DNA of 64,000 bases from assembly GCA_037783545.1 (NCBI GenBank), contig JBBELK010000216.1, positions 682,001 through 746,000 of the forward strand. The letters are read 5' to 3'. Of the stretch, positions 34,214-46,900 are shown piece after piece. The position numbers and the translations under genes were made by a program. Source of the DNA: Henricia sp. BOLD:AAB3569. Its lineage: Eukaryota; Echinodermata; Asteroidea; Spinulosida; Echinasteridae. The notes under the pieces were generated by a model. The model had not been told where the DNA came from and searched no databases. It saw only the letters and a program-made list of their open reading frames with translations. The number at the start of each line of letters is the position of its first letter. The stretch's first letter is position 1.

Positions 34214-34948
34214 TTATTCCTGATAAATGGCATAAACGCTGACCACGGCGAACAGCGATGCATTCTCGTAGGCTACGGACACGAAGCCATCTTTAGACGA
34301 ATCCCAAAGACACCTTCCGACGTCTTGAATGTCCTGGCCCTTCTTCTGTCCGAGGCAGACCACACAGACGAGCTTATATCGGTCAAATCCGATCAGTTTG
34401 ACTCTTTGCTTGACCGTGTCGCTGAGAGTTCGAGCCCTAGCCGACATCAGGGCAGGGTTGTCGTATTTCACATCGTCCATATCTTCCAGGATGTTCTCGA
34501 TGACTTCACGAACTGGTTTCTTCCGGAAGGCTTTATCAGGATTCAGCCTGTAAGTGTTGGGTTTAGGCATGCTGGCGGAAGCACCCCGTATCGGCCCGGC
34601 TTCCCCCGTGCCCCAGCCGCGTTCCTCGACACTCAGTGTGGCTCGCCTTGACATGGAGATTTTACGGGACCTCTCTGGGTCACCCTGGCTCTGCTTGCGA
34701 GACCGCATCTCGGCTCCCTCCATGCTTACGACCGATGTGTTAGTTGGCCTCCCCGAGCTTCCAAAGGATACCTTCCTTGACCGGGTCTCGACCTGATGCC
34801 CAGTAACCCCGCCCTCGCTGTGCTGTTGGTGCTCCACCCCTGGCATATTATCCTTACTACTGCTTCTAAGCAATTCTTGATTCGGTCGCGAGTACACCGA
34901 GACCTTTCTCCTCGGTTTCTGCTCCGCTTGCTCAGTCATGATGATCAT
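34214..34948 (-). CDS. Tctex1-domain dynein light chain-like protein (DYNLT4/DYNLT5 type), intronless
   Basis: A single open frame of 244 codons. The C-terminal 120 residues are a Tctex1 domain: REVIENILEDMDDVKYDN, RVKLIGFDRYKLVCVVCLGQ, KKGQDIQDVGRCLWDSSKDG, YENASLFAVVSVYAIYQE. This family binds dynein intermediate chains or works in ciliary complexes. The N-terminal 130 residues are basic and probably disordered, with repeated Arg-Lys/Arg-x-Ser sites (RRKVS, SRKVSF, SRKQS, SRKIS, RRATLS). A long N-terminal tail fits TCTEX1D4/DYNLT4, but the C-terminal end also suits DYNLT5. The first ATG encodes MIIMTEQ; the second, three codons on, is equally possible. The neighbour across the spacer is the sperm gene SPATA1. 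Confidence 0.88.
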   Translation of the reverse strand: MIIMTEQAEQKPRRKVSVYSRPNQELLRSSSKDNMPGVEHQQHSEGGVTGHQVETRSRKVSFGSSGRPTNTSVVSMEGAEMRSRKQSQGDPERSRKISMSRRATLSVEERGWGTGEAGPIRGASASMPKPNTYRLNPDKAFRKKPVREVIENILEDMDDVKYDNPALMSARARTLSDTVKQRVKLIGFDRYKLVCVVCLGQKKGQDIQDVGRCLWDSSKDGFVSVAYENASLFAVVSVYAIYQE

Positions 34949-36357
34949 AAAATTTATTTATAACCCAATCAAGTCCACTCTTTCTAGCCGGCGGCGGCTA
35001 GGAATGACATCGACCAGCAAACACTTGTTCAAACTTCAAGAGATTTCCAATGACACTCGTGAGGTCAGGTGCTTTGGTAAATCCTGTGTGCATACGAAAA
35101 CAAATATTTGTGAATTATTCACTTTTATTCTTCTTATGCTCAATAAAATTTTAGAGATTGGCGAGATTATTAGCCTGACCATTACTGGACAAAATGCCTG
35201 TCGTCCATACAGTATTGTTTCCGGAGCCATCATGTTTAAAATGAGTTGTAAACAAATAATAATAGGCCTACATCGTTTGTTGAGAAACCTCCATCTTAAA
35301 CATTTTCCAGTTTATTTTGATGATGCATTGATATATTTCGGTATATAGGTGGCGTGTTTAAAATATTTCTACACTTCCTGTCTCAGTCTTTGAAAATAAA
35401 TTACAAAATGTGAAAGTAACATCATGCGTTTTGCTTCTACAACGATTTCGTATCTTTGTTGTCGTTAAATCTAAATAAATATGGAAAGCAATTTTAGGAT
35501 TTTTAAAAATTGGTTTCTAAATATTGTATAGTAGATTCTATCCTACTTTATATCGGGAATGTGCCGTACTTTTTTGTCGTCTTGTACTTTTTGTTATCTT
35601 TGTGAAATCATCTTTGCGTCTCAGGAGAAGAAAGCGATATTATAATTTTAGAGGTCTGAGAAAATGTTAACCGAAAATGCGTTTTTGGGTAGTTCATTAT
35701 TTGCAATAATGTGTGGCTTATCAGACTAATTAAAACTTGAAACATTGTTCGAACTTGCGAAGACTACGGTAACAGACTACGGTAATAGAACAACATTTTC
35801 CTTGGCGTGGAAACTTACCTGAATCAAGCGAAACCAAAAGTGAACGAATAGTTCAAAATCAGAGAACATGGATATTTATGTTCGTCCATCAGCAAGCACG
35901 ACCACGAACAAAATAAACGGGATAATGTCGACTACTGCAAACGCTACCTAACTGCTTACTGTGCGGTGTTTGCACACGTTGGCTTGCATCGCACGCAATG
36001 TTCAGTCACCCCGTAACCAAGGTACTCTATGGGCTTTTGTTGGATGATCGAAAATGAACTTGAACATAAAAGTAGAATAATAAATTGATCGAATGTCAAC
36101 TTCATTTAGCGAAGAGGCTCCATTGATAAGGGCACAATAGCCAGGAAGGTTCGCGTACTATTACAGAACTGTGGGAGTAGTCACTTTGTATTTGGAGTCA
36201 AGCGTCTAATCGGATTTATGAGGAAAAAATTGAATGTTGTGTCTTTTTTTCACTCGTTCACCCAAAGTCAAATGTTACGAGCAAAAACAACCTGCTTTTA
36301 CAAACCAGTGTAAAGCGGGAAAAAGTGCATGCAAACTTGGCAAACAATGACGGTAGC

Positions 36358-36371
36358 GTTGTTAAGGAAAC
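36358..36371 (+). promoter_or_regulatory. Weak candidate RFX X-box
   Basis: GTTGTTAAGGAAAC fits RYYNYY-N2-RRNRAC. Such a loose match is expected by chance in a few kb, so it is only a pointer. Confidence 0.2.
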
Positions 36372-36655
36372 CGTTGTTTAGTTGTCTCCATTTTTGAACC
36401 CCCTCGTCGCTTCATGGGTTTCTGGGCACAGTTTGAGTACTAGTAGGGGTTAATCACGTGTAATAGCCATGCGCGTTTTAAGGATGGGGGATTTTTTGAA
36501 CTTTTGTTACACCCGTTGCTTTTCTTCCGCGATGAAAATTGCGGTTTGTATCTTCTGATAAATGGCCTCCTGATAAATGGTCTTGTCTCGATCAGATTAC
36601 GACAACAATATTTACAAATTATATTGAATGAAAACGCACACGCGAAGCTTGCCAT

Positions 36656-36993
36656 ATTAAAGGAGCGTGTTGGATTTTTCGAAAAAAATTAATTTCGTTT
36701 TAACCTCGCAATCATATAAAATGCCTCCCCAAAATACTATCCATGGAAAGAAAACAGGAAATTTGCAATCTCCAATTTGGATGTGGAAGCAAAAAGGTTG
36801 GTGTAATCACTGCGCTGCTTTATGGAACCAAACATTGGTGGTTTTTGACGATATTCTTATAAATAAGGATTTAGAACGCGAAATTTGGGATGGTAATAAG
36901 AAAAAAATTTCAGATGGTATGGTATTAAAATCTCACCACCCAAGGGGTAAATGCATGGGGTCTTAAAAAAGTAAACTGGTCAAGCGCTCCTTT
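36656..36993. repeat. Dispersed MITE (TTAAAGGAGCG family)
   Basis: It begins TTAAAGGAGCGTGTTGGATT and ends GCGCTCCTTTAAAGG, sharing AATGCCTCCCCAAAATA and GGAAGCAAAAAGGTTGG with 13590-13892. Confidence 0.8.
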
Positions 36994-37748
36994 AAAGGTG
37001 TAGGCCTATGTGCTATACCTTGAACAATCAGTAAACTTTAAAAAAAGGAAAATTTTGCCGGTATGCCGAAGTTATTTAATGCAGTTTGACTTTATATGGC
37101 CATGTCTTGGCATTGGGTTTAAACACGTAATTTGGTGCTCATTTCATATATTTCGGCTTAAACAAATCGGAAGAGTCAATAAACACCCAAAAGAATTATT
37201 ATCACTTGGAAACCTCGTTTTCGATTTCTAAGTTAATTATTAGGGTTTACCTTTCTAAGTTGTTTCATTATATTTCATGATTTTAAAAATTATATTCAGT
37301 ACAAGTCAAACATTAGGATATCCCAGAGTATTTTCATGGCTTGCGGCATCGTTTGACCCTAAATTTAACTGATTAAAATTATAAGAATTAACTGCACTCT
37401 GTTCCATTCCAGAAACCAATTTTCCCGTCCCAAACGTATACATACGTATTTGAGCTATAGCGCCCTCACACGTTCTCCTCTACAAAGCCAGCAGAATTGA
37501 AAGTTGACAAAACAAAATAAAGTTGATTTCTTGCTTGCTTAAAAATACATAAGGGGATAAAAATGCTTCTTCCCGCTTCAGTACACGGAATTCCGTTGCC
37601 GTTTGAAAGTTAACTTTGTCAAAACGTCTCACAGACTTCAACAACTTTTACAAGTGGTGAAATATTTTGTCACGTGACCACCTTTTGCGGGATGGATTTG
37701 GGACCCTGCCCTTAGAAACTATTTTGACTGACAACAAAAGTGAAACAC

Positions 37749-37910
37749 ATGCGGCGTGATTTTGAAAGGTTCCGAAACAAGTTAAAATTGGTTTTTCCCT
37801 CTGGATTCCTTCATCAAAATGAAGAGTGTGACAAATGGGACAATATTAAGCGTCAGGAGGAAAACATGAATTCAGCGACAAGTCCACTAGGAAGGCCTTC
37901 TTCGGAACAG
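37749..37910 (+). CDS. SPATA1: SPATA1 candidate first exon A
   Basis: Open from ATG 37749; an inner ATG at 37866 gives MNSATSPLGRPSSEQ, followed by a GTAAGC donor in phase 0. Joined to 40536 the product reads RPSSEQLVDLHVY, which resembles the human start (RPSSSELVELHVF), so this is the more conserved first exon. Confidence 0.55.
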
Positions 37911-40900
37911 GTAAGCCAGTTTATCAAACGGGTAAGCATGCCATGGTATCTAGGCTAAGTCAGAGTTGAGAAGTAGGCGTTGATGATCAGAATTTTTTTT
38001 CTTTAAAATGATTGATATTTTTTTTGGTATTTTTTCCGTATACATTGAACAAAGATTAAAATCAACAGATCATCAAATTCTAAGATATAGCCTACTTCCC
38101 ACTTGCACTTCTGTCAAAAATGTTGCATTTCTGAGATAAATAATTTCTAAATAAATGATAAAATTACTGCAGAGTCTGAGACTGAGAGTACCTAATGGAC
38201 AAAATTACAGCGTGAGTGGTCCGTGCATAAGCACGACAATAGAGGGCGCTGCGGGTATAAATACCATACACCCTCGCCACTAATTCTTCATAATATGACG
38301 TGATAACACCCCAGAAAGTGTAAATATAGTGAGGAACATGCATTTAGCAGTGAATTTAGAAGTTTTTATGTCATGCTCCGAACTCTTCTTAGTGCATGGA
38401 GTCTCAACTGGCGAGGGTGAATGATTATCCTGTGCACTAACTGAATGCAATTTTTGAAGGAGAAAATGTAATTTTTCTATAGAAAAAGCAACATTTGCGA
38501 CAAAAGTGCATGTGGAAAGTATATTACAATTGGATTATCTGTTGATTCCAGGAGGTAATTTCATAAAAATCTTTGTTCAATCTGAACGAGAAAAAAAAAA
38601 CCAAATTAAGATTTTCTCAGGAAACACTTGACACTTTTCATTCAGCCTGTCTCGTATGTTTTGCACACAAGGTCTGCAGCCATGATCAACTTCTCAGCCC
38701 ACCCCCTCCCCCTAAGTGGCGACCAGTAAAGGAAATACTTAATGGCTTTAACAAAATTTACATTTGCCATAGGGTGGATAACGGTGACATGTTCAAGCAC
38801 ACGTCCATGTGTACGTCCAAGCGTACCTGTCCATTGGTTGTTAAATACTATTTTCAGTAGGTTGCTAAGAGACGTATTGCATTGAAATTTTAATGAAATA
38901 ACCCAAATGCCAAATGGGCACACGGTTGTGGTTAAACCACTGTACAATATCGTTTAGGCAGTTAAAGACTGAATGACTTGTGTTTACAAGCAAAATAGTA
39001 TGTGAAACCATTACTGCATACCTCCGGGCGCAGCAACTGAAGACATTTTGGAAAATTAGTTTAAACTACAGTTCAGCATGTCAAAACAACTGGAAGAAAA
39101 ACACAATCCAGGAAAACAATCTGTAAGTTATTGTTTATAATCTATCTTTTTTGTATTTTGACATGTTTAGATTGGGCAATGAGATGTGATCTATGAAACA
39201 TTGCATATAACGGAAATTTGTAAAAATGTCACATTTTAAAGAAATGTTTGAATTGTTGTTTTTGTCAAATTGTTTTGTAGAACTTGTTCTAAAACAGAAT
39301 CCTCAAACAGCTTGGTTTCATAAATTTACAGTTTAATACTAGAATTCTGAATCAGAACTGTCACCATGTGAACAGTTTTCTCTGGTTTAGATTGCAAACC
39401 TGTATTCCAAATCTTTGTGCTGTTTGAAGAACAGGCACTGTTTAATGGAATGGAGGACTTGTTGGTGGATTATTTTTATCTAAATATTTAATGTTGTCAT
39501 TTTAGTCAGGGATTTGCAGAGATTTTGATACAAACCGTTTTATAAAAAAATTTGAATTGTTTGTGAAAACTCTTCAGATCAAAAAGTCGATGTACTCTGT
39601 ATAATTTGTAATCATAGCTGTGAATTTTTGAAAATCCTGTGAATCAACAGTCTTGTTAAGAACCACACAATAGTCGATGTACTCGAGGGGGTCGTTTCTG
39701 TTTGTCATGTATGACAATTTAGGCTGATAACATTCAGAGTTTGTGAATGAAGGGTTAATTGGTCAGAGACACCCGAGTCCTGTTGAAGATACCCCAGGTT
39801 GAATGAGTCAATGCAACAACATCAAAAATAATCTCTGAAATTTTTGGCATAAATTTTGACCGAGGAATTTAACATTTTCATTCTGTAATGTGATTAGTTT
39901 TTTTTTCAAGGCTATTGGGTTTTTATTCAGTCACTCAGAATCTACTTTAAATATGCCACTTGTGTTAGAAAAAATGTAATTTTTGGGTCTTTTCATAAAT
40001 TAAGGGTCCAAAAGTGTGACATTTACATGTAGTGTCCCCCGTTACACCTGACATGTGTTTTTTTTCATACAAAAATCATTAAAATGGCCTTTAAATAATT
40101 TTGCATGAATTGTACTTTATGTACTCACTCTTTGAGATGGAAAGTATTTAAAGAATGTGTCCCGAATTCTCAAAAACAAGATTTCAGATGTAACAGGGGA
40201 CACAAAAAATTGACCCCTAATTTATAGAAAGACACTTTTCCCATATATGGGAAAAGTGTAGAATATATTAGAATATATTCTAAAAATATATTTTGTGTAA
40301 TATGTTTTTACAGGTGTGCCAACTGTCAATTAGTGCTGATTGGGAGTTAGTATTATTTAACCTAGGTCTGTAGTACATGTGTGAGCATTTGCATGCAGCG
40401 TAGAAAATATCAATCCAAATTATTGGAACATATCATAGAACATATCAAGTCCATAAAATACACTTCTTTTTGAGGAGTGGAGTAAAAATGTTATTCCTTA
40501 TCTATCTATCATTTTTTTTTTTCATTTATTTTCAGCTGGTTGACCTGCATGTGTACTTGGTACCCAAGGAAGTATGGCATGAGAAATTCCGGAAAGCTTA
40601 CAATGATGTCATTCATCAGACCATCTCGGCAGGATTTCTTAGGTACGATTTTATTGCTTCAAACCTTAGAGCCATTGTCAAAAGCTCGTTATAGTTTACA
40701 ATAATAAATGTGCAGTGCTTATAGTCATTTCAAAATTAGCAAGATATGTGCAAAGTAAAGAATTAACAAACAAACATAAATTGTATGGTTTTAGATTTAT
40801 TTTCATAAATTCCATCTCTAAACACTAATTAATTTTGAAGTTTTACACAATGGATTGTTAGACAACAAACAACCCACTTTGAAGTGTCAAATACTGCTAA

Positions 40901-43900
40901 ACAGTGTTTTAATAGGCAAGTTTAAGAGACTTTTCAGGTTCAAACTTTCAAAATGTCACTTTAGAGCAGAGTGGATGTATTGTGCTATCAAAATCAGTCC
41001 ACCAAGATTGTGTATGTTCTGTGATTGAAGTGCTGAGTATAGGATTTGAATCCACAAGGGTACCCCATGCCTATATGTACCGTACTTGTCTGAATACTCA
41101 AGTTGTTTTGGATATTTTCAGAGTTTGGCCGGAACGAACCCTATACTACCTCAGGAATGAAATCTTGGAGCAACTTGGCAACGATGTCTTGCCAAGTGAG
41201 TATGTGTTCCTCAAGAGTGTTGGCACCTGTCTCACCCAGGTAAGATATAAAACTTTACCAGGTAACTGGATCTAAACATTGGCTGGTAATCTTAAACGCC
41301 CATTGCTAAAGCACAGGGAAACAGTTCACCTGTTTTAGTGTAGACCCAGTAACCTTAGGATGACATTTTCACTTTATAAGACTCCATTGACCACTGTACT
41401 GTTTCTGGGGCCTTACTGTGAAGGCCAAGAACTGAGTCCAATTTGACAGAGTTTCTTAGCAGAAATTACTGTTTATCAAATCTTTGTGATCATCCACAAC
41501 TGGTAACATAAGGCCCGTTTACACTTGATTCACCTTTGCTGAATCAAACTGCACAAGTTGAAGCCAGGTAGGCGCTACATGTAAGTGTAAACGCAAAAGG
41601 TGAATTAAAAATAGCGAATCAGACCCGGGTCTGCACAATTTATTATTTGTGCTAAGAAGTTTTTGCAAACCATTGCCATCAAATTTTGCCCCTAGTTTCG
41701 TCAAAATTGAACATTTATTGGAGTCATTTAAAGTCGACGTTTTCCCCCAGGGAAGCTTATCATTGGTTACAATCTTCCACGAGTGTTGATTCTCACACCT
41801 CGTAAGTGAAACAGAAAACAGACTCCCAATAGAATAAGGTTACATTGTCACAAAAGCTGTGTTTTCAGACCTGATCAACTGATGACCTCACAATAACACA
41901 TGTACTTAGCTTATCGTATAAATTACTGCTGAAGTGTTGTTCTGTATCTCTGTGTATTAAGCACCAGATAATCATGCTAAATACACAAATTGAGTCAACA
42001 GTTGTAAAAATGCCACATGTTCAGGTGTATTTGTTCAGGATTAACTGCGTTTGTACAAGCATGACAAGAAGGATTTGTGGAATAATTTATATGTTGTATG
42101 TTCAAATTTATATCTGCCATAATGTGTGAATCTGGTTCGAATAGTGGTACTTATCTTGCCTTCCACTTCTGTGGCCCTGGTTCGAATCCTGTCCGGGTCA
42201 ATCTATGGAATGGGGTTTCACAGTCCCTGCTTGATCTCGAGAGTTTTGCCCACATGCTTTGTGTTGGGTTTTCCTCCCACTTCTACAGGGATGTGATTGT
42301 TCCGGTTTTTCCTGGAACTTTCTTTTGTCTCATTGGTTTGTGACAAAGATTATTCCGGGAAAAACAGGAACAAATCACATCCCTGCTTTTAAAACTGAAC
42401 ATTTCTTTGTTATCTTCTCTCAGAAAGTATTCTGTAATCAGCATTGATGATACTGTTGATTTGGTGAAATAAATCAAATAAATAAGAATTAATTTGACCA
42501 AAATCCCACAAACTGTACATGCATGTGTTATGTATGCATGTGTTATGTGTGCAGTGAAAGCCACAAATCCATTTGACCCAAATCAAGAACACATTCTTTT
42601 CTAAAATATGGCAAACCTAAAAACCAATTTTCCGAACTCAAAATGTCCTGTAGCCTTCGCTTTAATCATGATTTAGATGGTGCATGTGATCTCATGATGT
42701 GCATGCAGCAGGTGTTTTATCAATAGACAATCGTCATTATTGTTGGCAGACACCTGTTGCTAGGGCAGGCGAACCTGTTGCATTGTTTAATGGGTCCTTA
42801 CAGCAGCTGTTGGAATTGGAATTGGAATAGAAGTGGAATTAATGACCAGAAAGCATTGATTTACTAAAACTAAATGGCTTTAGTTGGACTTAAATTGATT
42901 TAAATTTTGACAAAAATTAACTCAGTTTTTATTGCATGTAAAGGAGCCGTCCAAAGTTGTCAAAATTTTCACAGTTCTACAGAGCGTAGTATTTTGCAAG
43001 ACTCCTCGTTCCTCGACCCTGAAATATTGCTTTTCTGGCAGTACCATAAAGCGTCAACATTTTACAGTGCATGTAAAGTCCTATGCAGTTCTCGACCTCC
43101 TCCCCCTCCCCTTCCTACGCTTTGTAGAATCGTGAAGATGTTGACAACTTTGGACGGCCCCTAAATTAAAATGCATATTATAAAATATTTGGAAAATTTA
43201 ATGATTTACATGTAAATGCACCCATACTCAAAGCATAACTATACCAAAAATCATGAAATTTAACAAAAATTGTATGATTAATTTGATAAAAATATCAATT
43301 TATGTCTTATTTCATTTTATTGAAATGGTAAAATCCACTTCCACAAGTTCCATGGTTATCATCGGTCACATAATTTTCTTTCTTTACAGTGCATGTATTT
43401 AAAATATAAGTATTTGAGTATGAATGACCATTGCTGAATGATATGCTACAGTTACCCATGGTTATTTGTAATGGCAATACCCATGCAGTGTAGCCACTGC
43501 AAACATTAAGCACAATGGCACTTTTCATGGGTGGTTGGTCTCTGTATTCTGTCGCTAAGCGACTGTCTCGTCTAATGCAACCAGATCCAGCGTGTACAAT
43601 GTACCCCCTAATTGGTGAATACCACCATTTATTATTAATTTTAAGAGTTTACGGTAGGTCGGGTTTCAGGGAAAATATAATTATAAGTAGATCATATTCC
43701 TTATGCTTATTGTTGTGACACAAACGAGGACTCAAGGATTGAATGTGTGTAAATGATATTTCAAACAAGATAAAAATAAATAAAAAGATATTGTCACATT
43801 CGACCATAACAAGTTACATGATATCTACCAAAGACAATTATTTCAATAAGCATTCGCTCTTTTTTTTTAGGAGTTTAGAAGTAATGGAAAACCCTTTTGT

Positions 43901-46900
43901 AATTAACTCATTATGCATTGCACAGTTTTATACTTCATGTTTACGTTAAAGTCACTGGATTTTCTTGATGATATTACAACTTTCCAACTTTTGAAGCAGA
44001 TACATCTCTATTAAATCCCACTATTTTTCTAAAATTGTTCCTCATTATACAGAAACGTACTACGGTAGATGGTGGTACTGTAATGTCAGCAACTCAGAGC
44101 AAAAAACTTGAAACTTCTTCCTTAAATAAAATGTCATTAACTTTGAACGACCACTCAGGAAAAAAGTCACAGTTTTGTCTAAACTTCATAAAACAGATAA
44201 AAACCTTTTTGTCATACAAACAAAAAGTGAAATTTAAAAAAAATACTTTCTGTCATTTAATTTTCAGGTGAACAGCAAACAAGAATTTGTGCTAAAAGTG
44301 AAGAATTTTATACCCCCTCAGGTAGGTTGGCCCATATTTTTTATCCACGAGAAAGTTGAGAAAAAGAAATCAAAATCCGAATTTATCCCTCAACTTTTTA
44401 TTTCCTCTCTTGTTTTGATTCCTCATGATTTCTGTTAAGAAGTAGACAACATTTTCTTGCTGTTTTTCTGAATGGTACTCCATTCATAGGGAAAACCACC
44501 AGTATACCACCGTGCCTTATAGCTCAGCTAGTGGAGCGTCTCAGGTTCGAATCCTGATAAGGCCCTTACAATTTTTCTCCCATCCCAAGTTTGGGCGTTT
44601 TATTTGAATGGTAAATACAATGTCAAAATTATCTGGCTAAAAACTAGTCCCAGAGCTAAGATATTTTTTTCTCCGAGACCAAACTATTTAATAATTTTTG
44701 AAACTGTCATGGGAAATACATCTGTGTAAAATTTCTCCACCATCAAATTGGTTACAAATATTTATTTTTCTCCCCTGTCCTATAATTGCAGGTGGCACAG
44801 CCCGAGCTTTATGTGCTTGAAGCTAAGCGAGACCCCCTCCAGCTCGCTTCGTTCACCAACCATGAGAGAATGGAACATCTTGGTAAGAATTGATCTTAAA
44901 GTTTCGCTTCATGGAGTCTTAAGTTATTCTTGGAGCAGAGTTGGCTTACAAGCAGTAGGATGCAAATATGCATTATGTACATGTACATCAACATTTAGCT
45001 GTTAGGCATTATGTACTAAAGTGTGATGTCAGTTATCAAGGTAACTGGGTCTAAACAATCACTGGTAATCTGAACCGACCATTGCTAAAGTGCAGGGAAA
45101 CAATTCACTGGTTTTAGTGTATAGACCCAGTAACATTGGCAACACACAAAGGATGTTTTCACTTTAGTACTCTGGTAGTATCAAGTGTCTTTACTGTGCT
45201 TTGCAAATCCATTCACTTAATGCATCTGTGACAAATAATAGGCCTACGCGATGATATGTCTTCAATGTTCTTGAAATTGCTATCATGTGATTGTTTATTT
45301 TTCTATTCATTAATTTTAAACTACATTAACTCTGCGGAAAATATTATTATTATTTTTTTTTGACAATTTAGAGGAGCAAATATCTAGTTCACCAGTGGAG
45401 GAAAAGGAGGATAAAGAATGCACTAAAACACTAGCAGGTGATCCAGAACGGAAAGAAAGTAGGCAGAAACGGTCCAAAATACCACGTAGAGTAAACCAAA
45501 CAGAATCCAAGGTTTCAGGAGCTCAGGGTAGCAAACAGACTAGGAAGGGATTAGCTAACCAAACTGGCAAACAGCAAGGCGATAAGCCGAGGCAATCCAC
45601 AGGGAATCAGGCTAGGCCGTTAGGGCTAGGCAAGAAGGCAATCGCTGGTAGGACAGGCAGGCAGCCGTTAGCCACAGCCGGGAGAGAAAGCCAGGTTGCT
45701 GGATCTAGGAATTTAGCTGGTGATAAGTCATCTCGGCTAAACCCTGGTGCTAAGACCGTACCAAACAGGAGTGGGCAGAATAAAACAGCCAGGGAGAACA
45801 GACTTGTCCCCGGTCAAGGGAATACAGGTCCTGAAAGCAAGACTAAAGAGACTAGAGTTAAAGCTAGGCTAGGTGCAGAAGCTGAACAGCAAGCCAACCA
45901 GGGAGCCATTGGCAAGGGATTAAGGACTAGTGCAGGGATTAGCAAGAGTGTTAGGACAGAACAGGAACCCACAGCACCAGGCAGAAGCTCCCAAGCTCAG
46001 GGTAGGTCAGGTTTATTCTGTGTTTTGTTCGAGTTTGACTAATTTTTGAACTGATTTTAACAGATTTTATTATGAACATTTTGTTTTCTCGGTGGGTCGA
46101 ACCTAGTTAGTAAGAGGTCCTTGGGACTTGACCGATTCCCTTGTTATAACAGGAACCTTGTATTATCAGGAATGAAAACAATGAAGAACAAAGAATAGAC
46201 CTTTATCACAGTGCCTCCATCTTTGTCTTGTTCCCCATAGTACGTGTCGGACATGATGAGTGCGTCTGCGCAACCGTGCGATAGCGCAACCGTGCGATAG
46301 CGTGTGTAATCTTCTGTTGTTGTTTTGCGATAATCACTGTCCACGCTGCGCGTTTTCTTGATCGTGCTGCGATCATGTCATTGTGATGCACACAATGAAC
46401 AATTCCACACGGGGCCAAACTATTTTTTTTCTGCAAGCATCGCTTTGGTTATGTTCATTTTAATAGGGGAAAAGGGAAGATGGCCGCACCGTGATAAAGG
46501 CAGGGCTTGAAATTCGTCAATGAAAGGGCACTGCCATTTTTGTTTTTGGAGTCGTCTTTTGAAGTTTAAAAAGGGCACTTCCATTGGAAAATGAAAAAGT
46601 CTATGGAAGGATTGCAAAAAGGCACCAAGGCCAAGAGCAGGGGCAACAGAGGCAATGGCCTCCGTGGCCTCCGTTCATTTCAAGCCCTGTAAAGGTGAAT
46701 AGAGACATAAGATTCTTTGTTAAAAGCAAAATTTTTGTTACAAGCAAACAGTACAATGTTCTTATTAGTGAGGTTCGACTCTATATTGTTCTTGTGGCTG
46801 TCAAAGATTGTTCAATTTGTTTACCTGGTGTTTTGATTGTTGACGTATTTTATGGCATGCTAGTTCTTCTTTATTTGTATGTTTCTGCACGCAAGGTTCA

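Larger units (their letters stand above)
34949..37748. other. Divergent spacer between the Tctex1-domain gene and SPATA1
   Basis: About 2.8 kb with no recognised exon. It should hold both promoters. A candidate RFX X-box is at 36358-36371 and a dispersed MITE at 36656-36993. Confidence 0.55.

Noticed and set aside
34175-34651. 158-codon plus-strand open frame
   Set aside because: It is antisense to the Tctex1-domain coding sequence and starts inside a MITE.
36440-36966. Overlapping short open frames near 36500-36966
   Set aside because: They lie largely within the TTAAAGGAGCG MITE (36656-36993), whose copies elsewhere break the frames.
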